Numbered from the stretch's first letter, positions 32,075 to 41,405 are shown. The stretch: DNA of 49,241 nt from Nitrososphaerota archaeon (GCA_029785615.1 JAFLZH010000008.1:1-49241), one strand, 5' to 3'. Made by a program: numbers and translations. Notes: a model not told the origin generated them from the sequence alone.

Positions 32075-32121
32075 CAGAAAGGGCACGGTTAAAATAGCCC
32101 GGAGAAAATCGGAGCCCAGAC

Positions 32122-34572
32122 TTGGGCGTACTCGACACCCTACGGCTTTCCATCAGGCGGCCGACCCTGTCGCGCAGGGCCGTCATGCTTTCGATGGCGC
32201 TCGCGATCATCTTCTCCATAGCCGTCCTCATGAGGTCCTTCGCGGCGAAGTACGGCTTCTACCTGAACGAGTTCGACCCCTACTACGACTACTATGCGGC
32301 CCAGCACATCGTGAACCTTGCACACCAGGAGGGGCTCTACGCCGCCTTCTTCGCGAACCCCGCCGGGTGCGGACCGACGGTCCTCACGAGCTGCCACAAC
32401 CTCCAAGGATACTTCTTCTGGCACGACATCCAGACCTGGTTCCCCACAGGCCGGAACGTGGCCGCGACGTCTCAGGACGGCCTCCAGATCGGCGGGGCCA
32501 TGATCTACCTGTTGGTCCATGACGTCTTCGGCGTTCCGATAACACTCTATGACCTCCTGATCATCCTCCCCGTGTTCTTCGGCGCCATCACCGCGGTACT
32601 GTTCTACTTCGTGGTGAGGAAGATAGCCGGAGACGCCGCGGGCCTGTTCGCGGCGCTCGTCTTCGCAGTCTCGCCTCCGCTCATCGAAAGAGGGAACCTG
32701 GGCTGGTACAAGTCCGAGCCCTTCACGATAATGCTCTTCGTCGCAGCCAGCTACCTGGTGCTCACCATCTTCGACAAGGAGAGGCCCGCCAGGGGCAGGG
32801 TCCTGCGCGCCCTAGCCGCCGGGATCATGCTGGGCTACGGCAACACCGCCTGGGGCGGCGGGAACTACTTTACCGCCGCGTTCGGGCTCATCTTCCTCGT
32901 CCTCCCCTTCCTGAACATCGAGCTCAGCGGCTACTCGCCCGCCATAGTCACCTTCACCGCGGCCACACTGTTCATGAGCGCCATCTTCCCGTTCCCCGGC
33001 GTCCACATCATCACCGATCCCATCGGCCTCGCGATAATCGGAGGGACGGTGTTCTTCCTGGTAGCGCAGTGGGTCAAGACATGGACGAAGCCCACGGAGT
33101 TCAGGCCCACGCTCCTCAAGCTCCTGTTTGGATTCGCGCTCGGAGGGCTCGCGCTGCTGAGCTTCGGCTTGGTGGGGTCTCTGACGCTGAGGTACCTCAC
33201 CGTACTGGCTCCCTGGTTGGTCGCGTCGGGCACCTCCGCCGCCGACCAGCTCGTGAAGTCGGTCGCGGAACAGGCGATGCCCACCGGAGCCGACTACTTC
33301 ACTTCGTATGCGGTCCTCATGTCCTTCGGGATGGTCGGGGCCCTGGTGGCGTTCAAGAGGAGAGGCGTCCCGATGATCTACGCCCTGGTGTTCGGGCTGA
33401 CAGGCCTGTACTTCTCAGCATCTTTCTCGCGTCTGCTGGTCTATTCGTCTCTGGCGCTGGGGATACTGGGAGGCATCGGCTTCGCCGAACTCGCCTTCGC
33501 CCTGGTCAAGCCGAGCACCACAGCCCTGGTCAAGAAGAAGCAGGTGCCGACCTCCCGCAACGAGATGAAGGTAGTCTTCTCCATAGCGGTGATTGCGCTA
33601 CTCGTCCTCCCGGCCGGGACGTACTGGATCCCCAACCCGGTCCAGTGCACTTCCAGCGGGCAGCTCTTCTGCGACAACAGCCCGGCCGACGCGGGGGTCA
33701 GCATCACCAACGGGGCGACCATCTACTCGCGCGGCGGGTTCCCAGACTGGATAGACACGCTCCAATGGATGAGGCAGAACACCCCGGCGAACTCCGTCAT
33801 AATCGCCTGGTGGGACTACGGCTACTGGATCACGGTCATGGGCAACAGGACCACCCTGGTTGACAACGCCACGCTCAACAGCTCCAGGATAGCGCAGGTG
33901 GGCAGGCTGCTGATGTCCAACGTCACTCAGGCGGCCGCCATGGCCCAGAGCTACACCGACGGCAGGCCCACCTACGTCGCGATCTTCGTCACCGGCAGCA
34001 TCGTGCCTGTATCATCGACGTCCGGGACTTCCTACTACTACGTACTGCAGGTCCCGAGCGGAGGAGGATTCACCGCAGGGGGCGGAGATGAGAGCAAGAA
34101 GCAGTGGTTCATACGCATCGGAGGGCTGAACGAGTCCACCTATCTGGAGTGCCCGACGGCGGGAGCCCCGCCCTGCACCGGCGCCGACGACTTCAACCTG
34201 ACCCCCTACGCCACTCAGAACTCGCTCTTCGGCCAGCTCCTCCCGTTCCAGTACTCTGGGTGGCTCGTCCCTTCATCGTCGAACACTGGGACCGTCTGCG
34301 CCAGCCTGTTCTACTGTTCGTTCTCCTCGACCTACCAGCAGGCGAGCAACGGGGCCCCGCCCTACCAGGCGTTCGCGTATCCGGGCACCCTCAACTACCC
34401 ATCCAACAGCACCGGCCCGTTCAGGCTCGCCTACATCTCCCCCAGCTTCTCGTTGGCCCAGCAGGGCATCTCGGGGACCTCAGCGGGCAACCCATGCCCG
34501 GGAGACACCTCCCTCCAGTGCTTCAACACCATCCTGGTCTACCAGGTGGTCCCAGGCAACTACACCTCCTGA
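32122..34572 (+). CDS. aglB: Oligosaccharyltransferase STT3/AglB
   Basis: TTG at 32122 gives 816 residues. The first 490 contain about 12-13 membrane helices; the first loop has NEFDPYYDYYAAQHIV with the metal-binding acidic pair. The C-terminal soluble domain starts near residue 500 and holds the WWDYG signature (IIAWWDYGYWITVMGNRTT, about residue 563). Many N-x-S/T sequons are in the outer domain. The enzyme transfers lipid-linked glycans to Asn of secreted proteins. No sugar-biosynthesis genes adjoin it. Confidence 0.93.
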   Translation: MGVLDTLRLSIRRPTLSRRAVMLSMALAIIFSIAVLMRSFAAKYGFYLNEFDPYYDYYAAQHIVNLAHQEGLYAAFFANPAGCGPTVLTSCHNLQGYFFWHDIQTWFPTGRNVAATSQDGLQIGGAMIYLLVHDVFGVPITLYDLLIILPVFFGAITAVLFYFVVRKIAGDAAGLFAALVFAVSPPLIERGNLGWYKSEPFTIMLFVAASYLVLTIFDKERPARGRVLRALAAGIMLGYGNTAWGGGNYFTAAFGLIFLVLPFLNIELSGYSPAIVTFTAATLFMSAIFPFPGVHIITDPIGLAIIGGTVFFLVAQWVKTWTKPTEFRPTLLKLLFGFALGGLALLSFGLVGSLTLRYLTVLAPWLVASGTSAADQLVKSVAEQAMPTGADYFTSYAVLMSFGMVGALVAFKRRGVPMIYALVFGLTGLYFSASFSRLLVYSSLALGILGGIGFAELAFALVKPSTTALVKKKQVPTSRNEMKVVFSIAVIALLVLPAGTYWIPNPVQCTSSGQLFCDNSPADAGVSITNGATIYSRGGFPDWIDTLQWMRQNTPANSVIIAWWDYGYWITVMGNRTTLVDNATLNSSRIAQVGRLLMSNVTQAAAMAQSYTDGRPTYVAIFVTGSIVPVSSTSGTSYYYVLQVPSGGGFTAGGGDESKKQWFIRIGGLNESTYLECPTAGAPPCTGADDFNLTPYATQNSLFGQLLPFQYSGWLVPSSSNTGTVCASLFYCSFSSTYQQASNGAPPYQAFAYPGTLNYPSNSTGPFRLAYISPSFSLAQQGISGTSAGNPCPGDTSLQCFNTILVYQVVPGNYTS

Positions 34573-34630
34573 GCCCGATCCGAGTTCAGGCGTTTATTCC
34601 AGCGCTCTTCTTGAGGTGAAAAACAGGCGG

Positions 34631-34780
34631 CTACCGCTCTTCATACGCCAGCGGGCTGCGGTACCTCGCGTACTTGTCGTCGGGCGAGTACCTGGCGGGG
34701 TGGACGGTGACTGTCTTGGTCCCGCAGCTGGGGCACTTCTCAGACAGGGTGTACCTGCCGCACTGGGCGCACTTCAGCAT
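34631..34780 (-). CDS. nop10: Ribosome biogenesis protein Nop10
   Basis: The 49-residue product begins MLKCAQCGRYTLSEKCPSCG and ends near VHPARYSPDDKYARYR. The zinc ribbon followed by the (T)xxxxPARYSPxDKYxxYR tail is diagnostic for Nop10, a component of H/ACA RNPs that guide pseudouridylation of rRNA. It starts 8 bp after the aIF2-alpha stop, an order widely conserved in archaea. Confidence 0.93.
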   Translation of the reverse strand: MLKCAQCGRYTLSEKCPSCGTKTVTVHPARYSPDDKYARYRSPLAYEER

Positions 34781-34788
34781 CAGGCTCC

Positions 34789-35589
34789 TCAAGACGACCC
34801 GCCGTACTTCCTCGATATCTCCCGCTTGAAGCTGAAAGCGTCATGCTTCCCCACTTCGCCCTTGATCTTGTCTAGGACCACGTCCATAGCCTTCTCGGCC
34901 TGCTTGTAGTCGTCTGCCGTTATCCTCACCCTGTAGTGGGGAGCCCCCGCGTACGTGATGTGGACCTCGGCGGAGGGGGCCGACGCGGCCGCCAGGAGCG
35001 TCTTCTTCACCTGCTCTATCCCCTCGGGGGACCTCGAGGACACCTCTACCAGCGCCCCTATTTCATACCTGGGCGGGACGATTTTCTCCCCGGCGATCCC
35101 GGCCACCGCCTCCGCCTCCTCCTCGGAGAGCCCGGCCCCGGAGAGCCCCTCTGCTCCCTTCCTCGCCGCCGTCTCGAGGGCGGCGTACAGGGTGCCGAAC
35201 TCCCCCTCGAGCTTATGCCTCAGCTCCTTCACATGGGCGTCGTCTATCCCCATCTTCTTGCTCACGGCATCGATAATCGTAAGCGCCCTCTCCTCCCGCT
35301 TCCACTCGATAACCTTCTGGCGCCTCTCCTCGTTGGTCACCTGCCTGAGAGAAAGGTCGATTTCTCTGCGGGCCCTGTTCAGCCTGATGACCTTCAGGAT
35401 GAGCTTCTGTGACACCTTTGCCACTCTGTCGATGTTCCGCACCCAGCCGGTCGATATCTCAGAGACGTGCAGGAACCCGTTGGTCCCGTCGTACTGGTCC
35501 AGGTTGACGTAGATGCCGTGCGACGTGAGTTCCCTCACCGTGCAGACGACAATCTCCCCCGGATCGGGGAGGGACCTGTCTTCGCTCAT
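34789..35589 (-). CDS. eif2a: Translation initiation factor aIF2, alpha subunit
   Basis: ATG at 35589 (MSEDRSLPDPGEIVVCTVREL) gives 266 residues. An S1/OB domain comes first (GIYVNLDQYDGTNGFLHVSEISTGWVRNI), then the helical domain and the C-terminal alpha-beta domain (YEIGALVEVSSRSPEGIEQVKKTLL, YRVRITADDYKQAEKAMDVVL). The alpha subunit joins gamma and beta to deliver Met-tRNAi. It is followed by nop10 and preceded by S27e and L44e, a common archaeal cluster. Confidence 0.95.
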   Translation of the reverse strand: MSEDRSLPDPGEIVVCTVRELTSHGIYVNLDQYDGTNGFLHVSEISTGWVRNIDRVAKVSQKLILKVIRLNRARREIDLSLRQVTNEERRQKVIEWKREERALTIIDAVSKKMGIDDAHVKELRHKLEGEFGTLYAALETAARKGAEGLSGAGLSEEEAEAVAGIAGEKIVPPRYEIGALVEVSSRSPEGIEQVKKTLLAAASAPSAEVHITYAGAPHYRVRITADDYKQAEKAMDVVLDKIKGEVGKHDAFSFKREISRKYGGSS

Positions 35590-35624
35590 GTCTTCGTCCG
35601 CCGTCCCTGGTGGTATTTGTCGGT

Positions 35625-35822
35625 TTAGCCCAGCCGCTTGACCACAGTCGCCAGGACCACCGACTTCCCCCCTCTGCTCTCGGCGAGCTTCCTCCCGCAC
35701 CCTCTGCAGCCGATGTCCTTCGCAGAGTTCGAGAAGAGGATCCGCTCCTCGCCGCAGTCGGGGCACTTCACGAGAAGGAAGACGCTCTTTGTCTTGGGTA
35801 TCGGCTCCCTGTCGCGCTTCAC
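35625..35822 (-). CDS. rps27e: Ribosomal protein S27e
   Basis: GTG at 35822 (KRDREPIPKTKSVFLLVKCPDCG) gives 65 residues. The CPDCG and CRGCG knuckles form the conserved zinc ribbon of S27e in the small ribosomal subunit. The start overlaps the L44e stop by 4 bp. Confidence 0.93.
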   Translation of the reverse strand: MKRDREPIPKTKSVFLLVKCPDCGEERILFSNSAKDIGCRGCGRKLAESRGGKSVVLATVVKRLG

Positions 35823-36097
35823 GCCGCTATCTCCGCCTTCCTGAGCCTGATCCCGTCGCGCATCCTCTCGCGGTTGCACTCACGGCACTTCAGGCGGAGC
35901 GTGGCCTTCTTGGTGGTCTTGGCGGTCCTGATCAGTTCTGGGAACTTCTGACCACCATAACCGCGCTTCCTCCCGGCCTGCCTCCTGGCGCCCCAGGACC
36001 CTGCGCGCTCCTTCCCTCTCTTGTACAGCGCCACTGAGTGCGTCGTGTGCTTGTGACAAAAAGGACAGTTTGTTCGCATTTCCTTTGGAAACTTCAT
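35819..36097 (-). CDS. rpl44e: Ribosomal protein L44e
   Basis: The 92 residues begin MKFPKEMRTNCPFCHKHTTH and continue with the basic KRGKERAGSWGARRQAGRKRG region and LKCRECN. The C-x2-C pairs bind zinc, as in L44e near the tRNA exit site. A TATA-like GCATTTAAGC at 36135-36144 (read on the minus strand) lies upstream. It is the first gene of the L44e-S27e-aIF2-alpha-Nop10 operon. Confidence 0.95.
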   Translation of the reverse strand: MKFPKEMRTNCPFCHKHTTHSVALYKRGKERAGSWGARRQAGRKRGYGGQKFPELIRTAKTTKKATLRLKCRECNRERMRDGIRLRKAEIAA

Positions 36098-36327
36098 TGT
36101 CTCACTGGGTCGGATTTGCCCCGCTGCCGCTCATGCATTTAAGCTTGGCCTGGCCGAATCCTCATCCTGGTCGTGCAGGGCACCGGCGGGTCCCGCCTCC
36201 GCTCAGTTGGCGTCTCTCGGCTGGTCCGCGGACCTCAGTTTCGGGAGGCGCCCCCTCTTCTCGACCTTCTCCCGCCAACGCTTATTATCCAATCCCGGTT
36301 GACCCGGACGAAGGAACCCGGCAAATC

Positions 36328-37083
36328 TTGTTCCACGCAAAGACCTCCAGCTCGGTTGAGTGGCGGGCAGTAGCGGCCGCGGTCAAGACCCTCGTCGAGG
36401 AGGCGACGTTCGACGCGAACTCCGAGGGAATCACATTCCGGGCGATGGACCCGTCCCACGTCGCGCTGGTAGACCTCGCCTGGCCGGTCTCAGCGTGGGC
36501 CGCCTACGAGTGCGACAAGCCGTTCCGGTTCTCCGTCCGCGTCGAAGACTTGGTCCGGACCATAGGGCGGGCCGAGACCAAAGACAGCGTGGAGATTTCG
36601 TCCGGAGAGGACGACAGCATCATGATACGATTCACCAACGGTTACAAGCGCGAGTTCAACATACACCTGATTGAGAGCACCGCCGCGTCGGCTCCCCTCC
36701 CGAAGCTAGAGTTCGACACGAAGATGACGCTGACCAAGACCATACTGGAGAAGGTGCTTGGGGACGTGTCGGTCGTCTCCGACCAGATTACGCTCAACAC
36801 GACCAAGGACAGGATGACGTTCTCAGGGAAGAGCGACGTCGGAAAGGCCGAGATCTCCCTCGCGAAGAACGACGCGGACGTGCTCGAACTGACTTCCAAC
36901 GCAGAGAGCAAGGCGACATACTCCACTGACTACATTTCAGGAATCCTGAAGGCCCTGGGCGGGGTCGTCGACACCGTCGAGTTGGAGTACTCGACCAAGA
37001 AGCCTGTCCGCCTGATGCTGAAGCTGAACGACCAGGGCGCAAAGATGGCTTACTTCCTCGCGCCGAGGGTCTCGTCCGACTGA
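36328..37083 (+). CDS. pcn: DNA polymerase sliding clamp (PCNA)
   Basis: TTG at 36328 (FHAKTSSSVEWRAVAAAVKTL) gives 251 residues, the PCNA length. Typical segments are EEATFDANSEGITFRAMDPSHVALVDL in domain 1, the interdomain loop LPKLEFDTKMTL, and a C-terminal YSTKKPVRLMLKLNDQGAKMAYFLAPR. It forms the trimeric clamp for DNA polymerases and the ligase/Fen1 set. CTTATTATCC at 36281-36290 is a possible TATA box. The frame is open to 36070, but that part crosses the promoter. Confidence 0.93.
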   Translation: MFHAKTSSSVEWRAVAAAVKTLVEEATFDANSEGITFRAMDPSHVALVDLAWPVSAWAAYECDKPFRFSVRVEDLVRTIGRAETKDSVEISSGEDDSIMIRFTNGYKREFNIHLIESTAASAPLPKLEFDTKMTLTKTILEKVLGDVSVVSDQITLNTTKDRMTFSGKSDVGKAEISLAKNDADVLELTSNAESKATYSTDYISGILKALGGVVDTVELEYSTKKPVRLMLKLNDQGAKMAYFLAPRVSSD

Positions 37084-37199
37084 AGCCCCGCTCAGAACGG
37101 CGGAGGCCGGGATGCGCCCACGGCGGGTCTCTGGGAGACCGACGCCGGGCCCACACAAACGGTTTTACCTTCCACCGCCCCGCCTCGGCCCCGTAGCCG

Positions 37200-38708
37200 T
37201 TGCCCAGGAGCCTTGAAGAAGCGACGATATCTGAGCTGCAGGCGGCCATGGAGGCCGGGGAGCTCACCTCCAGGGCCCTGGTCCAGGGATACCTCGACAG
37301 GATCGCCAAGGTCGACAGGGCCGGGCCAAAGCTGAACTCGGTGATCGAAGTCAACCCAGACGCCCTCAAGATAGCGCGCCGCCTGGACGAAGAGAGGCGG
37401 AGGAAGGGCCCCCGGGGCCCGCTGCACGGAATCCCCGTGGTCCTGAAGGACAACATCGCCACGACCGACAGGATGGAGACCACCGCAGGCTCCCTGGCTC
37501 TGGTGGGCTCCAGACCAAGGCGCGAGGCCTACGTAGTCAGGATGCTCCGGGACGCCGGGGCGGTCATACTGGGCAAGACAAACCTCAGCGAATGGGCCAA
37601 CTTCCGCTCCAACAATTCTTCCAGCGGGTGGAGCGCCCGGGGCGGACAGGTCCGCAACCCCTACGTACTGGACAGGTCCCCCTGCGGCTCCAGCTCAGGC
37701 TCGGCGGTGGCGGTGGCCGCGAGCCTCGCGGCGGCCTCCCTGGGGACCGAGACCGACGGCTCGGTACTCTGCCCGTCCTCGGCCAACGGCATCGTCGGGA
37801 TCAAGACCACCATAGGGCTCGTCTCTCGCGCCGGGGTGGTGCCCATAGCCCACAGCCAGGACACCGTGGGCCCCATGGCTAGGACCGTCGCCGACGCCGC
37901 CATCCTCTTGGGGGCCATGGTGGGGGTGGACAGGGACGACCCGTCGACTAGGTCGAGCGCGGCCAAGTCCCGGCGCGACTACTCTAGGTTCTTGGAGAGA
38001 GACGGGATGAAGGGCGCCCGCATCGGGGTCCCCCGTGAGGTGTATTTCGGCTACAGCGACACGGCCGACGCCATCGCAGAGGCTGCGATAAGGAAGATGC
38101 GGAGGCTGGGCGCCACCGTCGTGGACCCTGCGGACATCCCGACGGCGAAGAAGATGGGCGAAGGCGAGATGACAGTCCTGCTGCACGAGTTCAAGGCCGA
38201 CCTGAACCGCTACCTCTCGGGGCTCGCCTCGTCGAAGGTGAGGTCGCTCAAGGAGGTCATAGCGTTCAACGAGAAGCACAGGGGGAAGGAGTTGAAGTAC
38301 TTCGGCCAGGACCTCTTCATCAAGGCGGAGGAGACACCCGGCCTGAAGGACAGGAAGTATCTGAAGGCGTTGAAGAGGGACCTCCTGCTGTCGAGGAAGG
38401 AAGGGATCGACTACGCGTTGGACAAGCACCGACTGGACGCCCTGGTCGCGCCGACCAACTCGCCTCCCTGGGTCGTCGACCACGTCGACGGGGACCACGG
38501 CGTCGGAGGGTCGTCGCAGCCCACCGCCCTGGCGGGCTACCCTGCGATCACGGTCCCTGCCGGCTTCGTCTTCGGCCTCCCGGTGGGCATCACCTTCATG
38601 GGCCGTGCTTACAGCGAGCCGACCCTGATCAGGCTCGCCTATGCGTACGAGCAGGCGACCGGCCACCGGGCCCCGCCGAAGTACTTGCCGACGACGGCCT
38701 GGGAATAG
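37200..38708 (+). CDS. Amidase-signature family hydrolase
   Basis: TTG at 37200 gives 502 residues. The Ser-cisSer-Lys triad is visible: K83 in GIPVVLKDNIAT, serine cluster at 164-166 in PCGSSSGSAVAVAA, and nucleophile S188 in GTETDGSV. The family includes GatA and many amide hydrolases, but no gatB/gatC lie nearby and the C-terminal part differs, so a stand-alone amidase is more likely. ACCTTCC-rich sequence and a weak TTTTACC precede it. Confidence 0.87.
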   Translation: MPRSLEEATISELQAAMEAGELTSRALVQGYLDRIAKVDRAGPKLNSVIEVNPDALKIARRLDEERRRKGPRGPLHGIPVVLKDNIATTDRMETTAGSLALVGSRPRREAYVVRMLRDAGAVILGKTNLSEWANFRSNNSSSGWSARGGQVRNPYVLDRSPCGSSSGSAVAVAASLAAASLGTETDGSVLCPSSANGIVGIKTTIGLVSRAGVVPIAHSQDTVGPMARTVADAAILLGAMVGVDRDDPSTRSSAAKSRRDYSRFLERDGMKGARIGVPREVYFGYSDTADAIAEAAIRKMRRLGATVVDPADIPTAKKMGEGEMTVLLHEFKADLNRYLSGLASSKVRSLKEVIAFNEKHRGKELKYFGQDLFIKAEETPGLKDRKYLKALKRDLLLSRKEGIDYALDKHRLDALVAPTNSPPWVVDHVDGDHGVGGSSQPTALAGYPAITVPAGFVFGLPVGITFMGRAYSEPTLIRLAYAYEQATGHRAPPKYLPTTAWE

Positions 38709-38773
38709 GGCTGCCCCGGCTCAGGTGTCTTCTCCCCCGTCTCCACTTCCAGCTTAGCTTCTCAGGAGGAACC

Positions 38774-38780
38774 CTTAAAT
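38774..38780 (+). promoter_or_regulatory. TATA-like box for the sulfurtransferase
   Basis: CTTAAAT lies 25-31 bp upstream of ATG 38805; the transcript is probably leaderless. Confidence 0.5.
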
Positions 38781-38804
38781 CGCCATTATGACATATGTTA
38801 TAAT

Positions 38805-39656
38805 ATGGACGAGAGCTACTCGCATCCCGAGGTCCTCGTATCGACCCAGTGGGTCTCCGAGCACCTGCACGACCCCAAGGTCAGGGTCGCCGAGGTCGAC
38901 TACGACCCGGCGGCAAACTACACCCAGGGGCACGTTCCGGGGGCAGTCCTCTTCGACTGGAAGAAAGACATGAACGACCCCCTGAACAGGAACATCCTGT
39001 CGAAGGAGCAGATGGGGGAGCTATTGCAGCGGAACGGCGTATCGAACGACACCATCCTGGTCCTCTACGGCGACTTCAACAACTGGTTCGCGGCCTACGC
39101 CTTCTGGGATCTCAAGTACTACAGCGTCGAAAACGTGAAGCTGATGGACGGGGGGCGGAAGAAGTGGCTGCTGGAGGACAGGCCGATAGCCAAGGACGTC
39201 CCGTCTTACCCGAGCTCCAAGTTCAGCGTCGCAGAGCCCGACGTGAAGATCAGGGCGTACAGGGAGGATGTGAGGGCGGCGGTCGGAGGACCCGGCAGGG
39301 TCCTCGTCGACGTCAGGGGCCCGAAGGAGTTCTCAGGCGAGATAACGGCGCCGCCGGAGTACCCCAACGAGGCAGCCCAGAGGGGAGGGCACATCCCAGG
39401 CGCGAAGAACATCCCCTGGGGCATGGCGGTCAACGATTCAGACGGGACCTTCAAGCCGAGGCGGGAGTTGGAGGCGCTGTACGCCTCCAAGGGCGTCACC
39501 AGCGACAAGCAGGTGATCACCTACTGCAGGATCGGCGAGCGCTCTTCTCACAGTTGGTTCGTGCTGAAGTACCTGCTTGGCTATCCTGAGGTGAGGAACT
39601 ACGACGGCTCCTGGACCGAGTGGGGCAACTCTATCCTCTACCCCATCGAGAAGTAA
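38805..39656 (+). CDS. Rhodanese-type sulfurtransferase (thiosulfate/3-mercaptopyruvate)
   Basis: The 283 residues contain two rhodanese domains. Domain 1 has YTQGHVPGAVLFDWKKDMND and lacks the catalytic Cys. Domain 2 has VLVDVRGPKEFSGE, GGHIPGAKNIPWG and the active loop YCRIGERSSHSW with C241. A CRxGER loop is typical of thiosulfate sulfurtransferases of the SseA/TST type, which pass sulfane sulfur to an acceptor. It converges, 3 bp apart, with a GcvH-like/TusA-like fusion gene, suggesting a shared sulfur role. Confidence 0.9.
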   Translation: MDESYSHPEVLVSTQWVSEHLHDPKVRVAEVDYDPAANYTQGHVPGAVLFDWKKDMNDPLNRNILSKEQMGELLQRNGVSNDTILVLYGDFNNWFAAYAFWDLKYYSVENVKLMDGGRKKWLLEDRPIAKDVPSYPSSKFSVAEPDVKIRAYREDVRAAVGGPGRVLVDVRGPKEFSGEITAPPEYPNEAAQRGGHIPGAKNIPWGMAVNDSDGTFKPRRELEALYASKGVTSDKQVITYCRIGERSSHSWFVLKYLLGYPEVRNYDGSWTEWGNSILYPIEK

Positions 39657-39659
39657 GGC

Positions 39660-40310
39660 TCAACTCTTCTTCACTATGAAGTGGCGGAGGGCGCCCTCGG
39701 GGCGAACCTCCAGGAGGGCGTTCCCGGTCTGGCCCTCCCACCTCATCATCTCGATCTCGGCGGTGGGGTCGTCGGAGACGAGGTGGACGACCGCCCCCCT
39801 GGGGGAATTTGCGAGCTCTTCATCCAACCGCGAGAGCACAGCAGAGCACTCTGTGCCGACCTCGTAGAGCTCGATGTCCGGGAATGCGGCGAAGCAACGC
39901 ACCTTCATGGAGCTGTGCCTCTGCTCGATTGCCGGCGCGGCGCCAGCGAGGGGCTCCAACCGCGAGCCCGGACTCGCCTTCTCCACCAGAGCGAGCCATC
40001 CATCGCCGAAGGGGTCTCTGTTGACGGTCCGCGGTTCCTTTGTGAGCGCCCCGTTGGTTTCCTTCACGACGCAATCGAACGGAGCCCGGACCACTTCGAA
40101 GTGCCTGGGTCCCTCCACGGAGGCTATGGAGTTCCCCTGGGCGATTCGGGCGCCTGCAGGCTTGAAGGTGACCGCGGTCAACCCCCCCGAGAGCCACGGG
40201 AGGAGGGGGGTGACGCCGACTCTCCAAAGCCCCTCCTCGAGGCGCCCCCACGTCCCGAACTCGGGATCGTACAGCACGTCCTCCCTGTACTCGCAACCGC
40301 CTAGCTTCAC
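39660..40310 (-). CDS. GcvH-like lipoyl-domain / TusA-like fusion protein
   Basis: The 216 residues divide in two. Residues 1-125 follow the H-protein hammerhead fold: GVTPLLPWLSGGLTAVTF, SVEGPRHFEVVRAPFDCVVKETN and DPFGDGWLALVE. R69 stands where GcvH has its lipoyl lysine. Residues about 135-216 resemble TusA/SirA sulfur carriers: ECSAVLSRLDEELANSP, VVHLVSDDPTAEIEMMRW and ALRHFIVKKS, with C155 at the position of the persulfide Cys but without the CPxP proline. It may be a sulfur-handling scaffold rather than a glycine cleavage part. Confidence 0.65.
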   Translation of the reverse strand: MKLGGCEYREDVLYDPEFGTWGRLEEGLWRVGVTPLLPWLSGGLTAVTFKPAGARIAQGNSIASVEGPRHFEVVRAPFDCVVKETNGALTKEPRTVNRDPFGDGWLALVEKASPGSRLEPLAGAAPAIEQRHSSMKVRCFAAFPDIELYEVGTECSAVLSRLDEELANSPRGAVVHLVSDDPTAEIEMMRWEGQTGNALLEVRPEGALRHFIVKKS

Positions 40311-40436
40311 GCTCGAAGGCCGGCCCGCGGGGCCTTAGATGGTTTGCGGCCCTCAGGCTGACCGGCGTTCACCGGCGACTCCCGGGGAGCGGCCACGCGT
40401 TGAACGGCTGAAATAGCGGCGCCGGGGGAGCGGGCT

Positions 40437-40907
40437 GTGCTTCGCGGTGGCTACGGCGGAGTTGTGATCCACAGCGTGTCCGCCCTCTTCGGGCTGATCC
40501 TCGGGCTGGTGGGCGCCTCCCTGGACTTCTACTCGGGGTATCAACTCATCGCCGGGTCGGCCCAGAGCTCCGCGCTTCCCTCTGGCGTGGGGATGCCGGC
40601 CGTCCAGTACGTCAATTCCGGGCTCCCCTGGGGGGCAGGGGTCGCCGCATTGGGGGTCCTGGTCGCCTCCACCTCGGTGGCGAGCGTCTCGGTGTTCGGA
40701 GCCGCCCACATGAGGGCGTTCGGGGCGCTCATGGTCGTCTACGGGCTCCTCATGGTGCTGGTCGGGTTCGCAATGGGGGGCCTGGCGTCTGCCATGGGGC
40801 CGGAGTCCCTCTCTGGTTTCGGGATGCTCCTGGTGGGGGGGCTCATGGCGATCAACGGCTTCATGATGCTGAGGGAAGCCACGTACGCCCCGGCAGCCAT
40901 GTACTAG
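40437..40907 (+). CDS. Four-TM membrane protein
   Basis: GTG at 40437 gives 156 residues; a TATA-like CTGAAATA at 40408-40415 is 22-29 bp upstream, favouring this start over GTG 40464. Membrane helices lie at about 12-35, 65-88, 93-118 and 126-148, rich in Gly, Val and Met. No family is recognised; short archaeal proteins of this kind are common. Confidence 0.65.
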   Translation: MLRGGYGGVVIHSVSALFGLILGLVGASLDFYSGYQLIAGSAQSSALPSGVGMPAVQYVNSGLPWGAGVAALGVLVASTSVASVSVFGAAHMRAFGALMVVYGLLMVLVGFAMGGLASAMGPESLSGFGMLLVGGLMAINGFMMLREATYAPAAMY

Positions 40908-40953
40908 ACGGTCGCATCCAAGGGGCGGTTATCTTAAAGCGGGCGGAGGGTGC

Positions 40954-41346
40954 ATGACACCCGCGATGACAGTGAAACCAGACGGGTCAGTGAAGCCCGA
41001 GAATGTCGAGAGGGCCGTCAAGACCGAGATCGAGTGGCTGGTCGACAGGCACGACGGCGCGCCCAACTTCGAGATGAGGAGGTTCAGGATCAGGCCTGGT
41101 GGGAGCATACCGAGGCACTTCCATCCAGAGATAGAGCACGAGCAGTACGTGCTCCGAGGGCGTTACAAGATGGGTATCGGGGGGCAGGTCCACGAGGTGA
41201 AGGCCGGTGACTCCATCTACATCCCCAAGGGCACCATGCACTGGTACCAGAACACGGGGGACGAAGACGCGGAGTTCCTCTGCATAATCCCGAAGACCGA
41301 GAGATACGAGTCCGTCTATCCTGACGAAGAGGGACGGCAGAGCTAG
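40954..41346 (+). CDS. Cupin-domain protein
   Basis: The 130 residues hold a single cupin barrel. Motif 1 is IPRHFHPEIEHEQYVLRGRYKMGIGG, with metal ligands His, His, Glu and His in the expected order. Motif 2 is GDSIYIPKGTMHWYQNTGDEDAEFLCI. Such proteins bind a metal and act as small isomerases, dioxygenases or binding proteins. ATCTTAAAG at 40931-40939 is the likely TATA box. Confidence 0.85.
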   Translation: MTPAMTVKPDGSVKPENVERAVKTEIEWLVDRHDGAPNFEMRRFRIRPGGSIPRHFHPEIEHEQYVLRGRYKMGIGGQVHEVKAGDSIYIPKGTMHWYQNTGDEDAEFLCIIPKTERYESVYPDEEGRQS

Positions 41347-41405
41347 TCGGAGTCCGGGGCTACCAGACGCCCGCGTCAGAGGGCGGCCCGACCCGGGGGC
41401 TGTCC

